From an uncultured Thermomicrobiales bacterium (GTDB taxonomy: Bacteria; Chloroflexota; Chloroflexia; Thermomicrobiales; UBA6265): a DNA stretch of 10,460 bases. The translations under genes and the position numbers were made by a program. The DNA lies in the NCBI GenBank assembly GCA_902806365.1, contig CADCWJ010000194.1, forward strand, positions 1 to 10,460, in the 5' to 3' direction. This document shows positions 1 through 6,486 of the stretch, in pieces; position 1 is the stretch's first letter, and each line of letters starts with the position of its first letter. Under the pieces are notes generated by a model, which ran no database searches, was not told the DNA's origin, and saw nothing but the letters and a program-made list of their open reading frames with translations.

Positions 1-505
1 CCGCGATCGCGACCAGTTCCCGCCGTGACGGTGCGACCCTGATCCAGCGCCGGACCGTCGCGAACGGCTCGAACGTGCGATACAGCTCCGCCGTCACGAA
101 GATCGCCGGCATCACGGTCGAGAAGGCGATCGACGCCAGCGCGGCATACCCGAGCCTGCTGTATTCGCGCGCCTGGACATAGTCCCAGTTGCGCAGGGAC
201 AGGTTGGCGAGTTCGAACAGCCACCAGAGCGGAATCGAGAAGGCGAAGAGCAGGAGGAACCGGCGTCCATCCCGGATCAACAGCGACGTACCGGTGCGGC
301 GAAAGACAAGCCCATCGACGGTCAGGATATAGCCGAGCCAGAGCGGGAAGAACGTGTAGGCCGAGTATGGCAATGGGCCGAACCAGGCCAGCGGCCAGAC
401 CACCGCGATCAGCAGGATGCCCACGACGAATTGTGGCGGCGTGAGCCAGGATGGATTCCCCCCGCTGGCTTGTTCCTGGTCTGTCCGCCCCCGGATCACA
501 CTCAC
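1..505 (-). CDS. Multi-pass membrane protein, unknown function (partial, C-terminus outside window)
   Basis: The reading frame is open on the minus strand from a GTG at 505 to the window's left edge, giving 168 visible residues. I do not recognise the family. At least four hydrophobic stretches can be seen: about residues 26-44 (VVGILLIAVVWPLAW), 48-68, 82-103 (FLLLFAFSIPLWWLFELAN) and 118-138, joined by Arg-rich loops. This indicates an integral membrane protein. The GTG is chosen because GGAGAA lies just upstream (about 517-512). An in-frame ATG at 592-590 would add 29 hydrophilic residues behind a weaker GGAT, so that start is possible. The gene points away from the phage-derived cassette and is probably ordinary chromosomal sequence marking its left boundary. 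Confidence is high that it is coding and low for any role. Confidence 0.8.
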   Translation of the reverse strand, partial: MSVIRGRTDQEQASGGNPSWLTPPQFVVGILLIAVVWPLAWFGPLPYSAYTFFPLWLGYILTVDGLVFRRTGTSLLIRDGRRFLLLFAFSIPLWWLFELANLSLRNWDYVQAREYSRLGYAALASIAFSTVMPAIFVTAELYRTFEPFATVRRWIRVAPSRRELVAIA

Positions 506-762
506 GCGCTGTTCTCCTGATTCCACGTTTGGCCCGTTCGGAAGAATGGTAGCGTCGTCATCGCCATCTCTTTGCCACCACTGCCGTTTCATTGTGATCC
601 AACGCCCATCTCGGCGGACACTTGGGCAGCCGCCACGCGGACCGGCTTCATAGTCACTTCCGCCGGGCCTGAAGGACTGCGCCCGCCTCATACTGGCGCG
701 CCCTGAACCACAGTATGGCGCGATTTCCGTCCACCAATGCGTCCATCTGTGCAAGAAAATAC

Positions 763-774
763 GAACATTTGTTC
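763..774. promoter_or_regulatory. LexA (SOS) box upstream of the portal operon
   Basis: The sequence GAAC-ATTT-GTTC matches the GAAC-N4-GTTC operator bound by LexA in Gram-positive bacteria and reported for related phyla. It sits in a short AT-rich patch and ends 43 bases before the portal start at 818. LexA bound here would be expected to block transcription of the portal-adaptor unit until DNA damage. No clear -35/-10 pair can be assigned around it. A second box of the same type lies at 6074-6085. Confidence 0.75.
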
Positions 775-817
775 TTTTCGCCATTGCCCTTCGCCGGGAT
801 TCCAACAGGAGCAGCAC

Positions 818-2245
818 ATGCTCGTCGCCGGCCCCTGGACCGATTCACCATCGCTCGCCCATTCCGGCACGCCCTCCGGACCCGATCCTTCGTTCTGGCC
901 CACCGGCCTCCGCACCCCCGCCGATGAGGCCCGCTGCGCCGGATACGACGCTGCCCTCGCCTTCTACACCGGTGACCAGTGGCGGGAGCGCCCGCGCCGG
1001 GGGGAATCCCGGCTCGTCCTCAACTACGCCCGGGCCCTGATCCGGAAGACCGCCAGTTATGTCTTTCCGGCACCTGCCTCGTTCTCCGTCCTGCCCGACG
1101 CCGATACCCCCGCGCAGACCGACCTGGCGAACGCGACCGAGCGCCTCCTGATGACGACGATCGCCGCGCTCGATCTGCCCCAACTCGATGTCGCCCTCGC
1201 GATCGACGCCGCCGTCCTCGGCGACGCCGCGATCAAGGTCACCTGGGATGTCGCGCGGGGGCGCCCCTGCGTCGCCGCCGTCGATCCCGCCTCGCTCGTC
1301 GCCCAGTCGGCGCCCGACAACCCGCGCACGGTCGATGCGATCGTCCACACCTACGGGCTGACGGGAGATCAGGTGCGCCACCTCTTTCCCGAGCTGGCGG
1401 GGATCGAGCGGGAACTGACCGCGCTCGCCGCCGCCCAGGTCTATCCGGTCGTCGAGCACTGGACCGCCGCGCGTTGGCGACTGACGATCGCCGGCCAACT
1501 CGTGCACGATGGCGACAACCCGTATGGCTGGATTCCCTATCTCGTGGCGGCCAGCAATCCGCGCCCTTTCAGCTTCTGGGGCCAATCCGACCTGATCGAT
1601 TTGATCGATCTCTGCCGGGAGATCAATCGCCGGATGACCGTACTCTCCCGCATCCTGGAGCTCTCCGGGGCACCGATCGCCGTGCTCGAGAACGTCGATG
1701 GCTCGGACGGGATCGCGGTCGGGCCGGGCGCCAAGTGGGAGCTGCCGGAAGGCGCCAAGGCCTACCTGCTCGATCTGCTCCAGGGCGGAGGCACCGAAGT
1801 TCACCTCGCCTATGTCGAGCAGCTTTTCCGTGCCCTCCACGACCTGAGCGAGACCCCGCGCACCGCGTTCGGGGATTCGGGCCGCGACCTCTCCGGCGCG
1901 GCGCTCGAAGTCGAGATCCAGCCGTTGATCCAGAAGGTGGGGCGAACCCGCCGGATGTGGGACGGCGTCTTCACCCGGCGCAACGCGATGCTGCTCGACC
2001 TGCTGGAGCGGTTCGGCGGTCACGACCTCCAGGGGCTGCGCCGGACCGCCACGATCTGGCCCGCCGTGCTCCCCAGCGACACCGCGGCCGCCGTCCGTAA
2101 CGCGGTCGCCCTCGTTGGAAGCGGGATCCAAAGCCGTCGCAGCGCGATCGTGGCGCTTGGGGGCGACGACCCCGATGCCGAGCTGGCGCGATTGCTGGAA
2201 GAAGCACGCGCCGGCATGACTCCGCGAAAGGATCCCGTTCGATGA
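818..2245 (+). CDS. Phage portal protein, SPP1 gp6-like
   Basis: 475 residues, a normal portal length. Portals form a dodecameric ring at the capsid vertex that DNA passes through and to which the tail attaches. Family-typical landmarks are visible. Residues 67-84 (VLNYARALIRKTASYVFP) match the conserved N-terminal Asn and helix. Residues 252-290 (SFWGQSDLIDLIDLCREIN followed by a helix ending in GAPIAVL) match the stem segment. Residues 349-395 (TAFGDSGRDLSGAALEVEI and the following basic helix) match the 'SG.Al' crown-side motif. The start at ATG 818 has AGGAG at 807-811. The same frame stays open upstream to 737, but the extra residues would span the LexA box and have no ribosome site. The stop overlaps the next start as ATGA. 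No terminase gene precedes it, which is unusual. Confidence 0.85.
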   Translation: MLVAGPWTDSPSLAHSGTPSGPDPSFWPTGLRTPADEARCAGYDAALAFYTGDQWRERPRRGESRLVLNYARALIRKTASYVFPAPASFSVLPDADTPAQTDLANATERLLMTTIAALDLPQLDVALAIDAAVLGDAAIKVTWDVARGRPCVAAVDPASLVAQSAPDNPRTVDAIVHTYGLTGDQVRHLFPELAGIERELTALAAAQVYPVVEHWTAARWRLTIAGQLVHDGDNPYGWIPYLVAASNPRPFSFWGQSDLIDLIDLCREINRRMTVLSRILELSGAPIAVLENVDGSDGIAVGPGAKWELPEGAKAYLLDLLQGGGTEVHLAYVEQLFRALHDLSETPRTAFGDSGRDLSGAALEVEIQPLIQKVGRTRRMWDGVFTRRNAMLLDLLERFGGHDLQGLRRTATIWPAVLPSDTAAAVRNAVALVGSGIQSRRSAIVALGGDDPDAELARLLEEARAGMTPRKDPVR

Positions 2246-2910
2246 CATCCCGGCTGCAAGTGCGGATGACCCTGCGTCGTCATCTGTCGGACACCGGAAC
2301 CAGCCCGCTCTGGCCCGAGGAGTTCCTCAACGACGCGATCGCCGAAGCGATCCGCCGCTACGGCGTGCCCATCCCGCGGCAGGCGATCGCGGCGGTCCCG
2401 GTGACCGCCGGTGACCGGGAGATCGACCTGCCCGAGAACGTCAACGCGATGCGGATCGTCACCGTCTTCGACGATCAGGGCACGCCGTGGCGACGCTGGG
2501 AGGGCGGAACAGCGCCCCCACCGGTCCCGGTCGGCCAACCTGACGGCTCGTCACCAGCCGGGGCGCCCGCTGGGGCGATCTGGCGTGCCTGGGGCACGGC
2601 GGTGATCCTCGGCACCCCGGCGTCCCGCACCGGGCTCTGGCGGCTCGAGCACCTTGCCAACCGGGTCGAGCCGTTCGATGACATCTCCGATCTCGATATC
2701 CAGCCCGGCGACGAGGATCTGATTCTCACCCTCGCGATCTCCATTTCGCTGCATCGCCGGGCGATCGCCGAGGGCAAGCGCTACACCGGCCGGGCCGGTG
2801 TCCATCCGCTGGCCGCCGCCGCGCGCACCGCCCAGACCGACGCCGACCGGCTGTTCTGGCATCGGCTCCGCCATCTCCGGACCGGAACCCTCACCAACAC
2901 CCTCGGCTGA
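2242..2910 (+). CDS. Head-tail adaptor/connector-like phage protein
   Basis: 222 residues; its ATG overlaps the portal stop (ATGA, 2242-2245), with AAAGGAT at about 2226-2232, so the two are translationally coupled. The N-terminus has the usual adaptor layout: an amphipathic 'LR..L.D......W....L...I..A' helix pair (residues 5-41: VRMTLRRHLSD, WPEEFLNDAIAEAIRRY), then a beta segment with an 'I.LP..V..I..V' pattern (residues 60-76). This is the pattern of gp6/gp4-type connector proteins that cap the portal. Residues 88-112 form a Pro/Gly/Ala-rich loop. The C-terminal part (about 158-214) is helical, with LTLAISISLHRRAIAEGK. The assignment comes from fold-level pattern and position, not a catalytic motif. 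In canonical phages, capsid genes normally lie between portal and adaptor; here nothing does. Confidence 0.65.
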   Translation: MTSRLQVRMTLRRHLSDTGTSPLWPEEFLNDAIAEAIRRYGVPIPRQAIAAVPVTAGDREIDLPENVNAMRIVTVFDDQGTPWRRWEGGTAPPPVPVGQPDGSSPAGAPAGAIWRAWGTAVILGTPASRTGLWRLEHLANRVEPFDDISDLDIQPGDEDLILTLAISISLHRRAIAEGKRYTGRAGVHPLAAAARTAQTDADRLFWHRLRHLRTGTLTNTLG

Positions 2911-2921
2911 GTGGTCCGTCC

Positions 2922-3181
2922 AGCTACAGCGGTTCCAATGGAAGGCGCTTCGCGCCGATTCAACGACCGGCTGCAGCGCGTTGCGCTTCCGCCGGCGAGG
3001 CGGCTGCTCGACACGGCTGTTGGGATCCCTCGTCGCGGAGTTTATCCCGAAGCGTAGCGATGGGCCGCATCCGCTGGATTGCTTCGCAATCCCCTGTTGG
3101 GGACCGTCCCTCCGGCGCAGCTGCTCGACACAGCTGCTGGGATGACAGGGAATGGGTGCTTTTTCGCGAACCGCTGAAGCT
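2922..3181. mobile_element. MITE-like insertion with imperfect terminal inverted repeats
   Basis: This roughly 260-bp noncoding segment separates the adaptor gene from the Mu-F-like gene. Its ends are AGCTACAGCGGTTC (2922-2935) and GAACCGCTGAAGCT (3168-3181), inverted repeats with one mismatch in 14. Read another way, the core 9-bp inverted repeat CAGCGGTTC/GAACCGCTG is flanked by AGCTA on both sides (2922-2926 and 3178-3182, one extra A on the right), like a 5-bp target duplication. Inside are small hairpins with TTC loops (GGCGC-TTC-GCGCC at 2944-2956; GGATTGC-TTC-GCAATCC at 3076-3092) and a near-duplicate 23-mer. No transposase is encoded, so it would be non-autonomous. It may instead be a composite of bacterial intergenic palindromes. 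Confidence 0.5.
3004..3143 (+). repeat. Pair of near-identical 23-bp direct repeats inside the insertion
   Basis: Copies at 3004-3026 and 3121-3143 both begin CTGCTCGACAC and end TGGGAT, differing at two positions of 23. Each is preceded by a CCGGCG-type run. The second copy lies within a 7-bp inverted repeat (GCAGCTG 3117-3123, CAGCTGC 3131-3137) with a 7-base loop. They lie within the MITE-like segment and support its repeat-derived origin. Confidence 0.65.
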
Positions 3182-3196
3182 ATGACCCAGACGAGC

Positions 3197-3206
3197 AAGG
3201 AGGTGA
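3197..3206 (+). promoter_or_regulatory. Consensus Shine-Dalgarno of the Mu-F-like gene
   Basis: AAGGAGGTGA is a complete anti-16S match, four bases before ATG 3211. It is the strongest ribosome site seen in the window. It lies just outside the right end of the insertion, so the downstream gene keeps its own translation start despite being separated from the portal-adaptor pair. Confidence 0.85.
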
Positions 3207-3210
3207 CCTG

Positions 3211-3666
3211 ATGTTCGACCTCGACCGGGTGGCCGACAGAGCACGCGACCTCGCCCGCGACAAGCAGCAGAACCGTGACCGCTTCGATCTTATCGAGCGC
3301 ACTATCGACCGCCAGGCCGACTATCTCCGCGATCGGGTGATTGACGTGCTGGAACCGGTCTACGAGCTCGTCGAGCACGTGATCGAGTACAGCAAATGGG
3401 TGCTGGAAACGATCCGCAGCGTCTACCCGGTCGCCTTCTACCGCTTCATCGTCGCCGGCGACGAGCGCACCTGCCCAGAGTGCGGCGCCTGGCACGGCGC
3501 AACCTGGGAAGAAGGCTTCGCCCTCGTCAGCCCGCCGCTCCACATCAACTGCCGCTGCCAGGTGAGCCACGCCTGGACCGAGTGGCGCGTCCGCTACGTC
3601 GACGAGTGGCGGCTCCGCTGGTTCACCCGCTCCGAGTTCGAGTGGCGGATCACCGGCTGGGAGTGA
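3211..3666 (+). CDS. Minimal phage Mu F-type minor head protein (C-terminal domain only)
   Basis: 151 residues. The second half has the Mu-F-family signature: DERTCPECGAWHG (residues 84-96), then PPLHINCRCQ (108-117). Cys88, Cys91, Cys114, Cys116 and His111 are likely metal ligands. Full Mu-F/SPP1 gp7-type proteins are usually well over 200 residues with a large N-terminal domain. Here the N-terminal 70 residues are instead a highly charged heptad-like helix (ARDLARDKQQNRDRFDLIER...), probably a coiled coil. Family members sit inside the head near the portal and may be ejected with DNA; some form carriers for polymorphic toxins. The C-terminal 30 residues are Trp/Arg rich (EWRVRYVDEWRLRWF). 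The start is fixed by a perfect Shine-Dalgarno at 3197-3206. The gene is followed after 65 bases by the large tail gene. Confidence 0.75.
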   Translation: MFDLDRVADRARDLARDKQQNRDRFDLIERTIDRQADYLRDRVIDVLEPVYELVEHVIEYSKWVLETIRSVYPVAFYRFIVAGDERTCPECGAWHGATWEEGFALVSPPLHINCRCQVSHAWTEWRVRYVDEWRLRWFTRSEFEWRITGWE

Positions 3667-3731
3667 ACGCCCGGTAACGGGCAGATATCCAATTGCCTGT
3701 CATCCCCGCTCTCACGAAAGGCAACGCACCC

Positions 3732-5633
3732 ATGCCCCAGGCAACTGACATCGTGCTCGACGGCGCGGGCTACATGCTCTGGAGCGGCACCGGCGCCATG
3801 CAGTACAAACGCGCCCAGGACAGCGTCGCCGAGGGCCGAACCGGCCGCATCACCCAAAAGGACTTCTTCGGCGGCCAGCGCCGCGCCTACCAGCTTGAGC
3901 GTGACTCCGCCTGGGGCGGCATCGGCGCGGGCCCGGCCTACGGCGGGCAGGGCGTCGAGCCCTGGCCCTATTCGCTCTACGTCAATCTCAACCCCAGCCA
4001 GCCGAGCGCCACCCCCAACACCCGCATTCCTCATGCGCGAATCGGGGATTACCTCTTCTTCGCGGTCGGCGGCGCCGTCTTTCGCACCGTCATCATGAGC
4101 AATCAGACCTGGGCCGCCCCCACCCTCATGGCGAGCGGCGCGACGCCGATCACATCGCTCACCTACTACAGCGGCGGGATCCTGGTCGGCTATGGATCGG
4201 CGTTCGATCTGCTCTACTACACCGCCGCCGGGTTCACTAACGGCACCCCCATTTTCACCGGGGAGCGCGGCGGCGAACTGGTCTCCTACGGCGGCTCCGC
4301 CATGTGGACCGACAAGGCCACCACCGCCGGTCACTATGCCCACCGCATCCAGCTCGTCACCGGCTCCGGCATGGAATACAAGCTGCTCGATTCCCCCGTC
4401 CGCCGCCTCATCGTCGCGCAATCGCGCGTGATCGCCGCGACCGATGCCGGGCTCTACTCCTTCTCCGGCCGGGTCAATGAGGTCGATGTGCGCAATCCGG
4501 CGTACAACCCCAACGACGCCAACGAAACCGATCCCCCGACGATCCGAGCGCAGCGCTGGTCCGGCGAGTTCGAACCCTTTTTCCAGCACGGCTCCACCGT
4601 GGCCACCGATGACTTCGCCTTCATCACCGCCTTCGGCGGCAAGCTCTACGCCTGGGTCGGCAAGACCGTCATGGAGTTCACCGAGGGCGGCGATCGCGCG
4701 GGCTGGCGGGACACGGGATTGAGCGGGAACAACTGCTTTGGCGCGTGCGTCGCCGCCGGGTATCTGCTCGTCTGCATCGAATCGCGCGATCGCCGATCTC
4801 AGGTCTGGGCGTGGGATGGGGCGGGCTGGTGGCTCGTGCTCGACCAGGCAGGCATGCAATACCCCTGGTGCTGGCCCATGCCGCTGTCAGGCGCGGGCGG
4901 GTACGACGCGCTGGTGTTCCTCGGCAACTCCCAGGGCGCGCACCTGATCCGCCTGGTGTGGCGCAACGACCAGCAGGGCACCTTCCCGGACGGTGGCGCG
5001 GCCAACTTCGTCACGTCGATGATCGACGCCGGAGAGCGCGACAAGGACAAGGCATGGCGCAAGGTCGGCGCCGTGTTCGCCGCTCCCGAGCCCCGCGGCG
5101 TCGCGGGCTCCGGGGATGTGGTCAGCGTCGCCCTGGACTACTCGATCGACGGCGGCGGGACGTGGATCAACGCGGTTCCGCTCACCCATTACAACAACAA
5201 TGTCGCCGCCAGCCATAACCACACGCTCAATGCCTCCATCGCCTCGACCGTGGCGACCAGCCGCTTCATCCAGCTGCGGGTGCGGTGGGAAAGCGCGCTC
5301 TTTTGGGCGCCGGTGCTGGCCGGGGTGTGGGCCGAGTTCGAAACGCTCGACTCCCCCGCGCGGCGGCGCAAGTGGTCCTTCGCCATCACCGCCAAGGATC
5401 AGGTCATCAACCGGGACGGGGTGGTGCTCGCCAAGACCGGCCGCGAGCTGATCGCCGAGCTGTGGTCGAAGTGGTGGAACGGCTCGACGTTCACCTTCCG
5501 CGACATCGACCACGACTACGACCCGACCGAGCGCCAGGTGCGCATCGTCGGGATCTCCGAAGCCGTCGCCGCCCCCGACCAGCACGGGATGTGGGGCGAC
5601 GCGGTAATCTCGCTCACCCTTGTCCAGGTGTGA
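3732..5633 (+). CDS. Large phage tail protein, beta-propeller/nozzle-like
   Basis: 633 residues, rich in Gly, Trp, Tyr and short beta-strands, without signal peptide or membrane helix. Residues 135-400 contain repeated blade-like units: ITSLTYYSGGILVGYG, RVIAATDAGLYSFSG, AFGGKLYAWVGKTVMEF, SQVWAWDGAGWWLVLD and YDALVFLGNSQGAHLIRLV. Such a propeller is the hallmark of short-tail nozzle proteins (T7 gp12, P22 gp10), which fits a portal-adaptor-nozzle set. The C-terminal part (about 463-633) looks like a separate structural domain: LDYSIDGGGTW, then TFTFRDIDHDYDPTERQVRIVG and ISLTLVQV. This resembles distal-tail or baseplate domains, so a siphovirus-type tail component is an alternative. ATG 3732 has GAAAGG at 3716-3721. 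A TTG at 3693 in the same frame is less likely. The structural role is well supported; the exact part is not. Confidence 0.65.
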   Translation: MPQATDIVLDGAGYMLWSGTGAMQYKRAQDSVAEGRTGRITQKDFFGGQRRAYQLERDSAWGGIGAGPAYGGQGVEPWPYSLYVNLNPSQPSATPNTRIPHARIGDYLFFAVGGAVFRTVIMSNQTWAAPTLMASGATPITSLTYYSGGILVGYGSAFDLLYYTAAGFTNGTPIFTGERGGELVSYGGSAMWTDKATTAGHYAHRIQLVTGSGMEYKLLDSPVRRLIVAQSRVIAATDAGLYSFSGRVNEVDVRNPAYNPNDANETDPPTIRAQRWSGEFEPFFQHGSTVATDDFAFITAFGGKLYAWVGKTVMEFTEGGDRAGWRDTGLSGNNCFGACVAAGYLLVCIESRDRRSQVWAWDGAGWWLVLDQAGMQYPWCWPMPLSGAGGYDALVFLGNSQGAHLIRLVWRNDQQGTFPDGGAANFVTSMIDAGERDKDKAWRKVGAVFAAPEPRGVAGSGDVVSVALDYSIDGGGTWINAVPLTHYNNNVAASHNHTLNASIASTVATSRFIQLRVRWESALFWAPVLAGVWAEFETLDSPARRRKWSFAITAKDQVINRDGVVLAKTGRELIAELWSKWWNGSTFTFRDIDHDYDPTERQVRIVGISEAVAAPDQHGMWGDAVISLTLVQV

Positions 5634-5644
5634 GCCGCTGTGTC

Positions 5645-5654
5645 GCGATATCGC
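5645..5654. repeat. 10-bp perfect palindrome after the tail gene
   Basis: GCGATATCGC lies 11 bases past the tail-gene stop. It could be an operator or chance; there is no further support. Confidence 0.25.
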
Positions 5655-5686
5655 CTGACGGGAGAGGCTCCAGGCAGATACGGGCA

Positions 5687-5731
5687 GCCAGCCAGGGCTG
5701 GCCCCTACCGATGCCGCTTACCGATGCCGCT
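5687..5731. repeat. Hairpin plus tandem 13-bp repeat at the convergent gene ends
   Basis: A hairpin GCCAGC-CAGG-GCTGGC (5687-5702) is followed by two exact tandem copies of TACCGATGCCGCT (5706-5718 and 5719-5731). The second copy touches the stop codon of the minus-strand zinc-ribbon gene. The hairpin lies between converging genes and could help end transcription from both sides, though neither strand has a T-run. Similar 'GGGCAGCC...GGCTGCCC' palindromes are common intergenic repeats in high-GC bacteria. Confidence 0.45.
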
Positions 5732-6045
5732 TACGCCGTGTTGCGGCGTTGCAGGCGGGATCGCCAGTCGTCCCTGGTAAACCCGATCTCGCAGTGACGG
5801 CAGGCGGCGATCAGGGCGATCCCGTCGGGATCCTTCATCCGCTCCTCGACCGGGCGGCGAACCTCGATCAACTCCAGCGGCAATCCGCACGAGGGGCAAC
5901 GAAAGCGCTCCAGCGCGAACCGCTCATGATCGAGAAAGTTTCCCCCGTAGGTGGCATCGTCGGCGGCGTCATTCGCGGCCCGGGCCAATGTGTCTCGCTC
6001 GTCGTCGTCGTACCGGGCATCGTTTCGGTCTGGACCATCGGCCAT
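5731..6045 (-). CDS. Small zinc-ribbon protein, unknown function
   Basis: 104 residues. The N-terminal 40 residues are strongly acidic and probably disordered (DGPDRNDARYDDDERD). The C-terminal half has two CxxC pairs, Cys50/Cys53 (FRCPSCG) and Cys82/Cys85 (CRHCEIG), spaced as in a zinc ribbon, and ends in a basic tail (DDWRSRLQRRNTA). The ATG at 6045 has GGGGAG seven bases upstream (6058-6053). It is the only gene of the cassette on the minus strand. It diverges from the holin-like gene, with a LexA box 28 bases before its start, so it may be SOS-controlled. A DNA- or protein-binding regulator or phage accessory protein is plausible, but no specific family is recognised. Confidence 0.65.
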   Translation of the reverse strand: MADGPDRNDARYDDDERDTLARAANDAADDATYGGNFLDHERFALERFRCPSCGLPLELIEVRRPVEERMKDPDGIALIAACRHCEIGFTRDDWRSRLQRRNTA

Positions 6046-6071
6046 CGTCGCGCTCCCCTGTCTGGCAAGAT

Positions 6072-6087
6072 AAGAACATATGTTCTT
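6072..6087. promoter_or_regulatory. LexA (SOS) box, perfect 16-bp palindrome, in divergent intergenic region
   Basis: AAGAACATATGTTCTT is perfectly symmetric and contains GAAC-ATAT-GTTC at 6074-6085, a canonical Gram-positive-type LexA operator. It lies 28 bases upstream of the minus-strand zinc-ribbon gene and about 97 bases upstream of the plus-strand holin-like gene, so it may repress one or both. The shared operator type with 763-774 ties the two ends of the cassette to the same signal. Confidence 0.8.
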
Positions 6088-6183
6088 TCTACCAGATGCG
6101 GCGTCACTTCACAACCATCCCTCCGTACGACGCGCCGCGCCATCTCGGGCCGTGTCGTGCCTCCCCAGGAAAGGCACTGATCC

Positions 6184-6486
6184 ATGACCATCCACGACCA
6201 TGTCGAGCTCGTCGCCGGTGTTCCGGTGCTGGTGATCGTGCCGGCGCTCGTCGAGCTCGCCAAACGCCATGGTCTGCCCGTCCGCTATGCCGGTGGCGCC
6301 GCCGTCGCCCTCGCGACCATGCTGCTGGCAATCGGCGATCTTGCGCTCGGGATGCGGCCCGGCGGCGGGGAGATCGTCACGGCCGGCGCCGGCTGGATCA
6401 TCGGCGGCGTGATCTACGGGCTCGCCGCCGCGGGACTCTATTCCCAGCGCGACCACGTCCTTCCCCGCGACACCACCGACGGGTAG
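6184..6486 (+). CDS. Holin-like small membrane protein
   Basis: 100 residues with three predicted membrane helices: about 8-25 (ELVAGVPVLVIVPALVEL), 35-56 (YAGGAAVALATMLLAIGDLAL) and 64-86 (IVTAGAGWIIGGVIYGLAAAG). A short basic loop (AKRHGLPVR) and a charged C-terminus (SQRDHVLPRDTTDG) complete it. Size, three-helix layout and position after tail genes fit a class I phage holin, which opens the cytoplasmic membrane for lysis. AGGAAAGG at 6167-6174 precedes the ATG by nine bases. No endolysin follows it in this window, which is the main reason for caution. A small membrane protein of another kind cannot be excluded. Confidence 0.6.
   Translation: MTIHDHVELVAGVPVLVIVPALVELAKRHGLPVRYAGGAAVALATMLLAIGDLALGMRPGGGEIVTAGAGWIIGGVIYGLAAAGLYSQRDHVLPRDTTDG

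Noticed and set aside
845..2248. Long open frame antisense to the portal gene
   Set aside because: It is a high-GC shadow frame: Gly/Asp/Arg-biased translation, no ribosome site, and the plus-strand portal motifs account for the region.
2911..3210. A missing small capsid or scaffold gene between adaptor and Mu-F genes
   Set aside because: Frames here are short, lack ribosome sites and coincide with repeat structure; the region is better explained as an insertion.
3594..4859. Long open frame antisense to the tail gene
   Set aside because: Composition is typical of a shadow frame (Gly/Ala/Val/Asp runs), and it opposes a well-supported structural gene.
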